From an uncultured Mesonia sp. (GTDB taxonomy: Bacteria; Bacteroidota; Bacteroidia; Flavobacteriales; Flavobacteriaceae): a DNA stretch of 64,000 bases. The position numbers were made by a program, and so were the translations under genes. The DNA lies in contig CANLVH010000007.1 of assembly GCA_947494545.1 (NCBI GenBank), positions 1 to 64,000 of the forward strand, in the 5' to 3' direction. The stretch's first letter is position 1. Each line of letters begins with the position of its first letter. The notes under the pieces are model-generated. The model was not told where the DNA came from, did not search any database, and was given only the letters and a program-made list of their open reading frames with translations. This document shows, piece by piece, positions 1-7,355 of the stretch.

Positions 1-16
1 TATTGGAATAGTAAAG

Positions 17-67
17 GGGGACTTTCAGTCCCCAGTATTAATAAACCTCTGCACTTTCAGTGCAGAG
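17..67. repeat. Two adjacent perfect hairpins with the same TTC loop
   Basis: Two short perfect inverted repeats lie next to each other. At 17-33 the arms GGGGACT and AGTCCCC flank the loop TTC. At 47-67 the arms CTCTGCACT and AGTGCAGAG flank the same loop TTC. Both share the apical sequence ACT-TTC-AGT. Neither is followed by a run of T, so they are not obvious intrinsic terminators. They lie just upstream of the first Rhs tip remnant and may be a dispersed structural repeat. Confidence 0.6.
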
Positions 68-75
68 TTGTTTAG

Positions 76-372
76 TTTATAAATGCTGAAATAAATGAAT
101 CTATCTCTTTAACAGATAGAGAAACTAGTTCTGTAAGTGAGTCAACTGACGTATGGACAGAGAGCTGGTTGGTTAATGATAGAAAATATGATTCAAAAAC
201 AAATAGTTGGAGTGGTTCAGTAGGAACGAAAAATAAGAGAGGAGAATTTATTGACACTGGAATTCAAATAAATAGTTCAAATATTATAGATAATGAAGGA
301 AACAATGTTCCTTCTGGTGTTTGGAGCTCTGAAAACTATAGAAACGAAGCAACTAAAGCAGAAAAACCATAA
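76..372 (+). pseudogene. C-terminal remnant of a displaced protein, probably an Rhs toxin tip
   Basis: An open frame of about 98 codons runs from a stop at 73-75 to the TAA at 370-372. It has no ATG; the first possible start is a TTG at 169. The encoded tail is polar and rich in Ser, Thr and Asn, with no recognised domain. It ends 3 nt before a small membrane-protein gene, the same toxin-then-immunity order seen in the three cassettes that follow. I infer that it is the stump of an Rhs tip whose RHS core has been lost or lies to the left of the window. Confidence 0.4.
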
Positions 373-375
373 TAA

Positions 376-807
376 ATGAAAAAGCAAAAAATTTTCTTAA
401 TAAGCTTAAGTATTCTGTTTATTGTTTTTTTTTCAGTTGGAGGTTATTTTATTAACAAGCATCACCATGAAAATGTTAAGAGTAAACCAAAAATGTATTG
501 TTATGAATATTTTAGAGGCTCTGAAAACCCTGTTTCTGTACTCATTATTGAGAATTTAGATCATAAAAAATCTTATTTGAAATATTATCAAGAATTAAAA
601 AAAGGAAAAGAGCCTTATCTGCCTAATGAGCTTCCTTTGAAAGGAATGCCTCAGTATAATCCTGTTTATGTAATGGAATATACTAAAGATAGTTTACTTG
701 CAAATGTCGTTAGTTATTATGATAGAGGAACTTGGTTTGGTGGTAGTTATACAAGGGGGTGGATATTTGCAGAATGTCTTCATGAAAAACCACCCAAAAA
801 GCCATAA
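376..807 (+). CDS. Small membrane-anchored protein, putative immunity protein
   Basis: 143 residues. An N-terminal signal anchor (about residues 5-27, hydrophobic after MKKQK) is followed by a soluble domain with several Tyr/Trp and two Cys and a Lys/Pro tail. I do not recognise the family. It starts 3 nt after the preceding stump, and small anchored or lipid-anchored proteins follow the other Rhs tips here, so the role of immunity protein is inferred from position. An orphan immunity gene kept after loss of its toxin is a common outcome in Rhs arrays. Confidence 0.55.
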   Translation: MKKQKIFLISLSILFIVFFSVGGYFINKHHHENVKSKPKMYCYEYFRGSENPVSVLIIENLDHKKSYLKYYQELKKGKEPYLPNELPLKGMPQYNPVYVMEYTKDSLLANVVSYYDRGTWFGGSYTRGWIFAECLHEKPPKKP

Positions 808-823
808 ACTATATAAAACATCT

Positions 824-858
824 CCCCCGCTAGCGCTCGTTTGTAATGAGTGTGGGGG
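824..858. repeat. REP-like palindromic element
   Basis: The stretch opens with CCCCCGCTAGCGCTCG and closes with TGAGTGTGGGGG. The outer C5/G5 arms and an inner CTCG/TGAG pairing form an imperfect hairpin. The CCCCCGCT head and TGTGG tail are shared with the left end of the RAYT-derived elements at 5249 and 6093, so it is probably a solo member of that repeat family. Confidence 0.55.
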
Positions 859-900
859 TATGGAAAATTAAAATAAGAAAATAAAAACCTTATTAAATTT

Positions 901-2154
901 TTGGTAAGCAGTGCCTTGGGTACACTTGAGCCCAATAATTTAGGAGCTTTGAGTCAAGAATTATTACCGCCTATAAATGGCCTTATAACCTATATGGATA
1001 ACAAAACAGAAATAGCCACCCAAAAATTGCAAGAAGATTGGCAGGTAAATTTTGAAAAAGAATTACAGGTAGCGGCGCCATTTGCGTACGGGCAAGCAGG
1101 AGTTAATTCTTATTACCATAACAATAATTATGAGGCTTACTGGTACCACCCAGACCTCCCGATAGCTATCGGGATGGGTTCTTCTAGTTATATTACTAAC
1201 TTAGATGGTACTATAACCCAACATATGGAGTATTTGCCATTTGGAGAGACCCTTGTGGAAGAACACCTTAATTCTTATAATTCCCTGTTTAAATTTAATG
1301 CTAAGGAGTATGATGCAGAAACGGGTAATTATTACTATGGGGCTAGGTATTATAACCCTAAATGGAGTATTTGGCTTTCTGTTGATCCGTTGGCGGAGGA
1401 GACTTTAGAGCCGTATATTTATGTTGCCAACAATCCTTTGCGTTATACGGATCCCACCGGGATGAGCAAAGATAATTGGGTATATAACAAAACCACAAAG
1501 AAATATCATTATGATAAAAATATTACGGATCCTAGCCAGATTGACGACCCTAATCTCGAATACGTTGGCCCTTCTCAAAATAATAATGTTACCGCTCATT
1601 ATCAAGAGAACCATTCTGTTAAAAGTGCTTTAGGTATTGCTCCAGAATATGGCGAACATAATGGAAGCGTGCCACACGAAATGCAAGCTAACCCCGAAAC
1701 TACTGCTGACCGTTGGAAAAATGGGAATATTTTACAGCAAGCTGTTTATGAGACAGCAAATAGCTTTTCCATATTTGGACAATCAATGAATCCTTTCGAC
1801 AGTGAGTTATCATCCCTAACAGGGGAAGGGCTCAACGGTACAGATAGGTCTGAACATGGAGCCAATGTGGCTGCAACACTTTTGCCTTTGGGCTCAGCAA
1901 AAATAGCAGCTGGACCTAGTAAAAATTGGATTCGAGGCATAATAAAACCACATAGGTCATATAGTAAATTTTGGGGTGCCAAATCAAAATGGTCAATTAG
2001 TTGGGGTGCTTCACCTGCAAGAAATGGAAAGTATTTAAAACAAATTCCTAGTACAACCTTAAGGAATTTGAACATTAAATTACGTCAAAAAAGAATGCCA
2101 TTTATCAAGAATTGGAGATCTTTAGATAGAGGGCATTTACACATAAAATTATAA
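901..2154 (+). CDS. Truncated Rhs protein: RHS core plus unknown toxin tip
   Basis: About 417 residues from a TTG; the frame opens at 877 with no ATG, so the N-terminal spine is missing. Residues about 55-185 are an RHS repeat-associated core: YLPFGETLVEE, FNAKEYDAETGNYYYGARYYNP, SVDPLAEE, and NPLRYTDPTGM as the usual end of the core. After that the sequence is module-specific, ending in a basic domain with GHLHIKL at the C-terminus. I do not recognise the tip; a basic, His-containing tail would fit a nuclease, but this is a guess. In the conserved HPDHLGSSS motif the HL pair is replaced by LPIAIGM because an 18-bp palindrome is inserted. The stop overlaps the next gene by 1 nt (TAATG), which suggests translational coupling to its putative immunity gene. 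Confidence 0.7.
   Translation: MVSSALGTLEPNNLGALSQELLPPINGLITYMDNKTEIATQKLQEDWQVNFEKELQVAAPFAYGQAGVNSYYHNNNYEAYWYHPDLPIAIGMGSSSYITNLDGTITQHMEYLPFGETLVEEHLNSYNSLFKFNAKEYDAETGNYYYGARYYNPKWSIWLSVDPLAEETLEPYIYVANNPLRYTDPTGMSKDNWVYNKTTKKYHYDKNITDPSQIDDPNLEYVGPSQNNNVTAHYQENHSVKSALGIAPEYGEHNGSVPHEMQANPETTADRWKNGNILQQAVYETANSFSIFGQSMNPFDSELSSLTGEGLNGTDRSEHGANVAATLLPLGSAKIAAGPSKNWIRGIIKPHRSYSKFWGAKSKWSISWGASPARNGKYLKQIPSTTLRNLNIKLRQKRMPFIKNWRSLDRGHLHIKL
1157..1174. repeat. 18-bp perfect palindrome inserted in the Rhs core
   Basis: TCCCGATAGCTATCGGGA is a perfect palindrome. It lies exactly where Rhs proteins carry the HPDHLG motif and lengthens the coding sequence by a net 15 nt, so the frame is kept. 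Related CCCGA..TCGGG palindromes occur at 54662-54676 and 55612-55626. Confidence 0.7.
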
Positions 2155-2498
2155 TGATATATTTACAGATTCACATAAAAAATGATCAGAATAAAAATGA
2201 TAATTTTTTCATTAAGGTTTATAATTTATTTTTTTCAAATTCTTGTAATAAATTAATTGATTTAAGTGACATTTGGATGTTGGAATTTACTAATGAAGGA
2301 ATTATTAATCGAGAAATTGGTCTTTCAGAAGAACTAATACCGTTAATTGCTATGCCTAATTCAAAATGCTATGGTTTTTTGTCAGATACACAAATGACTT
2401 ATGATGATTTTCGTAATGAAAAATTCAAACAAAAGGAAATTTCATCTAAAATTTTTGAAATGTATTGGAACAAATTAGAAACTTTTGACAATGATTGA
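2154..2498 (+). CDS. Putative immunity protein for the preceding Rhs tip
   Basis: 114 residues, soluble, acidic C-terminus, no signal peptide or membrane segment. The ATG at 2154 overlaps the stop of the Rhs tip by 1 nt. No family is recognised. A cytoplasmic immunity protein coupled to the toxin gene would match a toxin that acts in the cytoplasm of the target cell; this is inferred from gene order only. Confidence 0.6.
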   Translation: MIYLQIHIKNDQNKNDNFFIKVYNLFFSNSCNKLIDLSDIWMLEFTNEGIINREIGLSEELIPLIAMPNSKCYGFLSDTQMTYDDFRNEKFKQKEISSKIFEMYWNKLETFDND

Positions 2499-2517
2499 GG
2501 TAGACCTTTACCCCAAG

Positions 2518-2532
2518 CTAGTTTGCAACTAG
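2518..2532. repeat. Small perfect hairpin at the cassette junction
   Basis: CTAGTT-TGC-AACTAG lies between the immunity gene of cassette 1 and the point where RHS similarity of cassette 2 begins. It may mark an old recombination or insertion joint. Confidence 0.4.
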
Positions 2533-3290
2533 TTCCGTACCAAATTAGCAATACAAAAAAGTGGCAAAGTGTCAACTATTATTATGGTGCACACTATTAT
2601 AACCCTAAATGGAGTATTTGGTTGAGTGTGGACCCGTTGGCGGAGGAGTATCCGAGCATTTCACCATATGCTTATGTAGCGCATAACCCATTGAAGTATA
2701 TTGATCCAGATGGACGACGTATAGTTTATCATGCCGATAACTCATTTCTATTTAATATTGATATAAAAGCAAGGTTGTTTTTTCAATCAATTTTCGGCTC
2801 TAAAGAGACACGTTTCATGATAAAGCAACTAAAGACTTCTGAAAACGATCATACTATTAGAGAATTTAACAGTAGTGGTTCAATCACCACTCCGAAAACT
2901 CTCGATGAGTACGAAGAAAAGGCATTGAACGACCCAAATTTACAAGTACCCAACTATATTGAAGATTCCGAAGAAACGATAGCAAACTTTAATACAAACT
3001 TAAAAGAATACAAGGATAACAGACCAAATAAACATCGTGATGGTAGCGGTGATGGATCGAATGTTAATCTTAATTTTGAAGCTGACTTAAAGGAGAAATC
3101 GAACTATAAGAAAACTAAGAATACAATACTTTTTCACGAATTATATCATTCAAAAAGAATGGATGATGGAACTATGGAAACTAGAAAAACCGAAGAAGTA
3201 AAGGCCTCCCAATTTATAAACAAAAACTTTAGAAATGATAAAAATAGAAGAGAATACTATGATAATTGGGAGGTGCCTAAACAAGATTAA
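2523..3290 (+). CDS. Rhs tip fragment with HELYH zinc-peptidase-like toxin domain
   Basis: The coding region has no proper start; a TTG at 2523 is the first possible one. RHS core similarity begins abruptly at NYYYGAHYYNPKWSIW and ends at NPLKYIDPDG (about residue 65). The tip has a zinc-metallopeptidase motif HELYH at 3136-3150, preceded by an NLNFEADL strand and followed about 20 residues later by a TEEVKA segment and a basic Arg-rich helix ending in Tyr. This arrangement resembles the M91/NleD-type effector peptidases used as Rhs tips; the assignment is by motif only. The putative immunity lipoprotein gene overlaps its 3' end. It is probably an orphan tip that is expressed only after recombination onto a full Rhs gene. 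Confidence 0.65.
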   Translation: MQLVPYQISNTKKWQSVNYYYGAHYYNPKWSIWLSVDPLAEEYPSISPYAYVAHNPLKYIDPDGRRIVYHADNSFLFNIDIKARLFFQSIFGSKETRFMIKQLKTSENDHTIREFNSSGSITTPKTLDEYEEKALNDPNLQVPNYIEDSEETIANFNTNLKEYKDNRPNKHRDGSGDGSNVNLNFEADLKEKSNYKKTKNTILFHELYHSKRMDDGTMETRKTEEVKASQFINKNFRNDKNRREYYDNWEVPKQD

Positions 3291-3873
3291 ATACTTATTA
3301 ATGATAAGTATTCTATTTTCGGTACAGTGTCAAACTTTAAAAACAATGCCGAACAACAAAGTTGGTTTGAAAAATTTCTTTTCAACAGACAGTAAAACGA
3401 TAGGCGTAATAGTCAACGAATGGCCTCTTAAAATATATGACATTGATGTTCAAAAGAATACGGGTTTCGTTTTAGAATCAATTGAGAAATATGGAAAAAA
3501 TAAGAGTAAAATTATTCTTAATAAATTAGATAATTCGATAACTATTAAGTCGCTCCAAATTTCCTATAAAGATAATTTGAACAAATTGCAGAACACTAAT
3601 GTTTTCTTTTATTCAAAAATAATAGATTTAGATAATCTAGGAACAAAACAAAAGTTTAAATATGACAGAAAAATAGATTTAGCACCACCAATATTGAAAA
3701 TGTCTTCATTACAAGTTGGTGATTTCGTTGTTTGTGATCAAGAAAATGGCATTAAGCACAGGTTCGAAAGTGATACCGATTTTTACTTATTAATAAGCTC
3801 AATAAAAGTAGGCAATTATAAAGTTTCTGAGGGTGATTGTACAGATACTTTATTCGAAATTATTGTTAGGTAG
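3259..3873 (+). CDS. Putative lipoprotein, immunity candidate for the HELYH tip
   Basis: 204 residues from the ATG at 3259, which overlaps the toxin gene by 32 nt. This start gives a normal lipoprotein signal: a basic region (GRCLNKIK), a hydrophobic stretch LLMISILFSV and a lipobox ending QC at about residue 24. Starts at 3235 or 3301 are possible but give an over-long or very short signal. The rest is a beta-rich soluble domain of unknown family with a late Cys. Periplasmic or envelope anchoring would fit protection against a protease acting in the envelope, which is inference. Confidence 0.6.
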   Translation: MIIGRCLNKIKYLLMISILFSVQCQTLKTMPNNKVGLKNFFSTDSKTIGVIVNEWPLKIYDIDVQKNTGFVLESIEKYGKNKSKIILNKLDNSITIKSLQISYKDNLNKLQNTNVFFYSKIIDLDNLGTKQKFKYDRKIDLAPPILKMSSLQVGDFVVCDQENGIKHRFESDTDFYLLISSIKVGNYKVSEGDCTDTLFEIIVR

Positions 3874-3882
3874 AACACATAG

Positions 3883-4625
3883 AATTATATCTATGACCAG
3901 CCATATAGTGAGTTGTGGTTAAGTGTTGACCCGATGGCAGAGAAATATCCTTCTTTTAGTGGCTATTCATATACCTTGCAAAATCCTGTGCGGTTTATAG
4001 ATCCTACGGGGATGGTGGTAGAGACTCCTGATAATGATTACGGCTATGATAAAAAAACAGGTAAACTGACTTTAATAAAAGAAACAAGTGATAAATACGA
4101 CAAGATTTTTGCAGGAGAATTTACAAAGGATGGTTCTTTCCATAAAAATGGGGAATCTATAAAAATAGACAAAGGTGCTTTGTTTGGGGGGAAAAATGAT
4201 GATTTATCTAAAGAAGGAATAATTTTTCGAAATCTTGAAGATGGACTAAAAACAATGAAATTTTTATCTTTTTCTGGAAACAGAGAATTTAGTGGGTGGG
4301 CTTATAAAGATTCAGAAAAAAATAAGGTTTTTTCATAAATCCTTGGGAAGGAAATACTTTTAGAAGTGCAAAAGATTATCTGTTACGTACTGGTGATAGG
4401 GTAGGTCTTTTAGGATCTTTGGGAACAAAACTCTTTAAAATACACACTCATCCAGGAAGTAAGAGTGGTATTGGTGGTGAAGGTTATGCATCACCAACTG
4501 ATAAACGAAATGTTAAGTACAATCCAAAATTTCCTCATTACATTCTATCTAAAAAACATGATGTCAGTAAATATAATAGTCATAAAACCTATTCAGTAAA
4601 GGATTTAGATGTCTATTTTAATTAA
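3883..4625 (+). pseudogene. Rhs tip with JAB-like toxin domain, frameshifted
   Basis: The first frame reads the end of an RHS core (ELWLSVDPMAEKYPS, then NPVRFIDPTGM) and a tip that stops at 4336-4338. Similarity continues in another frame from 4326 to 4625, through FINPWEGNTF and a JAB-type metal-binding segment, IHTHPGSK followed by ASPTD. The shift falls at a run of six T at 4328-4333. Adding one T would restore one reading frame from about 3883 to 4625. JAB-like tips (Toxin-JAB type) are known in Rhs proteins. It could be a true pseudogene, a slippage-prone gene, or a base-calling error. Confidence 0.6.
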
Positions 4626-4635
4626 CAATAACAAT

Positions 4636-5100
4636 ATGAAAATAGGATTTTTACTAATAATTATAGTCTCTTTCTGTAGCTGTAAAAATGAAAACATTAT
4701 TGAATCTGTGTCTAAAGATTATATAGATTATTTATCTACCCAAGTAGAATCTGATTTTAATGTTTTTATTCATGAAGTTGCTCTTGAAGATAAGAGAATA
4801 TTTAGGATATCTTCTGGAACTTTCAATTTAGAAAAAGATCAAATCCCCAATGATTTTTTTAAATATAAAGGTCACTATGTCTTTATCTTTCTTGATAATG
4901 AAGAAGTATCTCAGGAAAACTATATTTTTTTAAAGAATAAAGGTTTATACAAGGAAAAGGAAAGCTATTTTACAGAAGAGGATTATGACGAGTGGATATT
5001 GGCTTTATGCAGTCAAGGGGAATTTAAGATTTTTAAAAACACTTGGTATCGACCCCTAGATGACTTAATTGAAGTCAAAGATTGGAAGTGTAGACCTTAG
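4636..5100 (+). CDS. Putative lipoprotein, immunity candidate for the JAB-like tip
   Basis: 154 residues from the ATG at 4636. MKIGFLLIIIVSFCSC gives a typical lipoprotein signal with a Cys at residue 16. An upstream ATG at 4609 would place nine polar residues before the signal, so it is less likely. The mature part is acidic, rich in Phe/Tyr and has two late Cys; the family is not recognised. It directly follows the broken JAB-like tip, and position suggests it is the cognate immunity gene. Confidence 0.6.
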   Translation: MKIGFLLIIIVSFCSCKNENIIESVSKDYIDYLSTQVESDFNVFIHEVALEDKRIFRISSGTFNLEKDQIPNDFFKYKGHYVFIFLDNEEVSQENYIFLKNKGLYKEKESYFTEEDYDEWILALCSQGEFKIFKNTWYRPLDDLIEVKDWKCRP

Positions 5101-5144
5101 TTTTTATTATGTTAGATTTTGAACTTAATGAAGAGTAAATAAGA

Positions 5145-5249
5145 AATTATCCTCGCTGGGCAGAGACTGGGAATTACTATTACGGTGCGAGGTACTATAA
5201 TCCTAAATGGAGTATTTGGTTAAGTCTTGACCCGTTGGCGGAGGAGTTC
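5145..5249 (+). pseudogene. Short RHS core fragment cut off by a mobile element
   Basis: Codons for WAETGNYYYGARYYNPK and then WSIWLSLDPLAEEF match the RHS core of the earlier cassettes almost codon for codon. At 5249 the similarity ends exactly where the C-rich head of the RAYT-derived element begins. The tip that once followed is gone. The open frame that continues to 5412 simply reads through the element and should not be called a gene. Confidence 0.7.
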
Positions 5250-5587
5250 CCCCCCCCCTCCCGCACGATTGTATCGTGTGGCCTTCACCGCTCTAGGCGA
5301 GTGGGATACAAGATGGCGAGGTGCAAGCGATGCAGCCTCGCTACCGCAGGATTGCTACCTTTGGTCTTTGCAGCCTATTGTTTTTTGTAGCCTGTGGCTT
5401 TCTACCTACTAGCAGATTCATAAAAAAACACTATTTTTAAAATATGAGCCGTAATTACAAGTTTCATAATTCAGAGGGTCTTTATTTTGTGAGTTTTAGT
5501 TTTATACTTGAATGATGAATTGAGGAATTGGGCAGTTGATTGCAATGGGTTAGGAGAACGCGATACAATCGCGCACCAGCGGGGGGG
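5249..5587. mobile_element. RAYT-derived non-autonomous element, copy 1
   Basis: The left end is C-rich and carries the hairpin CACGAT-TGT-ATCGTG. The right end carries GCGAT-ACA-ATCGC followed by GCACCAGCGGGGG. In opposite orientation the two ends share the CCCCCGCT head, as REP pairs do. Inside lies the first 23 codons of a RAYT transposase (5444-5515). Compared with the copy at 6093 it has about 100 extra bases between left end and gene remnant. It has no intact transposase, so movement would need a RAYT elsewhere. Confidence 0.65.
5444..5515 (+). pseudogene. RAYT (REP-associated tyrosine transposase) N-terminal stub
   Basis: MSRNYKFHNSEGLYFVSFSF is the characteristic N-terminus of flavobacterial RAYT (IS200/IS605-related) transposases. 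The frame stops after 23 codons and then joins what looks like sequence near the element's 3' end. An identical stub lies at 6186-6257, so the internal deletion predates the duplication. Confidence 0.7.
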
Positions 5588-5689
5588 TTGTATTTCTTGA
5601 AAATACGAAGTGAAAATGGTGAAAAAAATTTTCGTATTGTAATTCAATAATTTAATTTTATAACAATTTGTAAATTAGATATTTGTAAA
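5588..5689. other. AT-rich leader of the small lipoprotein gene
   Basis: No gene. It contains AATACGAA and TTCGTATT, which form an inverted repeat (about 5602-5609 and 5631-5638) just before the lipoprotein gene. Nothing else is recognised. Confidence 0.3.
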
Positions 5690-6088
5690 ATGAAAAATTT
5701 AATCTTGATAATATTTGTTTTTTTCTTTTTTAGTTGTAGTAGTAATGATAGTGAAACAAATCAACAAAAAGAATCCTTAATTGGTACATGGCAATACGTT
5801 GAATTTGAAGGTATTATTTATGAAGCTGATGGTGGAGTAAGTTATGGGCATTCTATAGAAAATGGCTATACTTATAATTTTGCAGAAAGCAATATCCTAA
5901 TTTCTAATCGATTTTCTTGCAACGGTACATATCAATACGATTCAGAAATACTAACGCTAATTTTCGATTGTTCGGAAAATCAGCAGGTATCTACCTATGA
6001 TGTTAGCTTTGAAAATAATTTTCTTATCCTCACCCCGAATCCTTCATCTTGTTATGAAGGTTGTTCTTATAAATATAGGAAATTATAG
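5690..6088 (+). CDS. Lipocalin-like small lipoprotein
   Basis: 132 residues. MKNLILIIFVFFFFSCSS is a clear lipoprotein signal (Cys at residue 16), followed by a polar linker and then LIGTWQYVEFEG, the usual start of lipocalin-like lipoproteins of Bacteroidota. Four Cys occur in the C-terminal half (RFSCNG, FDCSEN, SSCYEGCS) and could form two disulfides. The gene is trapped between two copies of a RAYT-derived element, so it may have been captured or moved with them. Ligand and role are unknown. Confidence 0.65.
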   Translation: MKNLILIIFVFFFFSCSSNDSETNQQKESLIGTWQYVEFEGIIYEADGGVSYGHSIENGYTYNFAESNILISNRFSCNGTYQYDSEILTLIFDCSENQQVSTYDVSFENNFLILTPNPSSCYEGCSYKYRKL

Positions 6089-6092
6089 AATT

Positions 6093-6327
6093 CCCCCGCT
6101 CCCGCACGATTGCATCGTGTGGTTTTTGTAGTCTATGGTCTTCTACCTATTAGTAGGTTGATAAAAAAAATACTATTTTTAAAATATGAGCCGTAATTAC
6201 AAGTTTCATAATTCAGAGGGTCTTTATTTTGTGAGTTTTAGTTTTATACTTGAATGATGAATTGAGGAATTGGGCAGTTGATTGCAATGGGTTAGGAGAA
6301 CGCGATACAATCGCGCACCAGCGGGGG
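6093..6327. mobile_element. RAYT-derived non-autonomous element, copy 2
   Basis: The left end CCCCCGCTCCCGCACGATTG forms a CACGAT/ATCGTG hairpin. The right end has GCGATACAATCGC and CACCAGCGGGGG. From the A-rich stretch before the stub to the right end it is nearly identical to copy 1 over about 160 bases, including the same internal deletion joint. The left part is shorter than in copy 1. It begins 5 nt after the stop of the lipoprotein gene. Confidence 0.65.
6186..6257 (+). pseudogene. RAYT N-terminal stub, second copy
   Basis: The 23 codons and the stop are identical to 5444-5515. This is a remnant and not a functional gene. Confidence 0.7.
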
Positions 6328-6745
6328 ATTAGTGTTCAGTGATCAGTATTCAGTTGGCAAGGGTTAGAGGTTAGAGGTGTGTGGTGAGAATTTCAAATCT
6401 CAAATTAGGAAACCACCAGAAAACTGTCATTCTGGAAAAATCTGACAGCGGAAGATTTTCCCTGAATCTCTTGATTTAGCGTTTTTTGTTTACTGATTGA
6501 TTTATTTTAAAAAAAAACGCCTACAGACTACGGCGTATAGCTTATAGCCTACAGCTTGTGAATCGTTTTTTGTTTACTGGTTCATTTATTTAAAAAAATT
6601 GCCTAATACCTAAAGCTTGCTATAACACTCCAATAACCTTTGCATAACCTTTACATAGGCTTTATATAGGCTTTGCATAGATTAAATCCGATTGTTGTAT
6701 AAACTCAACATCTGTCATGGATTAGAAAACTTTCATCAAAAAAGT
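6328..6745. other. Gene-free, repeat-rich spacer
   Basis: No plausible gene on either strand. There is a direct repeat CGTTTTTTGTTTACTG at 6480 and 6564, each followed by GRTTSATTTATTT. At 6630-6680 there are short slipped repeats of the kind CTTTGCATA, CTTTACATA, CTTTATATA and CTTTGCATAG. It looks like decayed insertion or repeat debris between the accessory block and the core genes. Confidence 0.5.
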
Positions 6746-7354
6746 TTACAAACCATCTTTTGCATTTACATAATCTACGCCTTTTTCTTGCAATTCTTTT
6801 TTCTGTTTTAAAAAGGTTTCTTGGTTTAATGCTTTTGAACCATCTTCTATCAGCACGCAGTTAAAACCTTCTTGCAAAGCATCTTTAACCGAATAATAAA
6901 CACAAATATCTCCTGCTAAGCCCATAACATATAAAGTAGTAATGCCTTTTTCTTTTAGATAACCACTTAAACCCGTACTTTTTTTATGGGCATTGTCGTA
7001 AAAAGCACTATAACTGTCTATTGCGCTGTTGGTGCCTTTTCTAAAAATAGCCTCTATGCGTTGGGTATCTAAATCTGGGTGAAATTCTGCTCCCTTGGTA
7101 CCTTGTACACAATGGTCCGGCCATAAAGTTTGTGCAAGTCCGTCTAAGTCTATTTCTTCAAATTCTTTTTGACCTTTATGGTTGCTTGCAAAACTGGCGT
7201 GGTCTTTTGGGTGCCAATCTTGTGTGGCAAGCACCAAATCAAATTGCGGTTGTAAAGTGTTGGCGATGGGTACAATTTTATCGCCATTTTCTACAGGCAA
7301 AGAACCACCGGGCATAAAATCGTTTTGTATATCTATTAATAATAAAGCATTCAT
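6746..7354 (-). CDS. pncA: Nicotinamidase
   Basis: 202 residues, normal length for bacterial PncA, which hydrolyses nicotinamide to nicotinate and ammonia in the cytoplasm. The catalytic triad fits D8 (LLIDIQNDF), K106 (FRKGTNS) and C151 (GLAGDICVYY). Metal ligands fit D46/H48/H52 (QDWHPKDH) and H81 (WPDHC). It lies 1 nt after pncB on the same strand and makes the substrate that PncB uses, so the two form a two-gene salvage operon. Confidence 0.95.
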   Translation of the reverse strand: MNALLLIDIQNDFMPGGSLPVENGDKIVPIANTLQPQFDLVLATQDWHPKDHASFASNHKGQKEFEEIDLDGLAQTLWPDHCVQGTKGAEFHPDLDTQRIEAIFRKGTNSAIDSYSAFYDNAHKKSTGLSGYLKEKGITTLYVMGLAGDICVYYSVKDALQEGFNCVLIEDGSKALNQETFLKQKKELQEKGVDYVNAKDGL

Positions 7355-7355
7355 A

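Noticed and set aside
5249..5258. Run of ten C as a possible phase-variation tract
   Set aside because: It is the end of a mobile element and is not inside or before an intact gene.
5227..5412. Open frame of 61 codons starting in the RHS fragment
   Set aside because: It only reads from the RHS scrap through a C10 run into the RAYT-derived element; not a gene.
6434..6465. Terminator made of GGAAAAATCT/AGATTTTCC
   Set aside because: One arm has an extra A, no T run follows, and no gene ends nearby.
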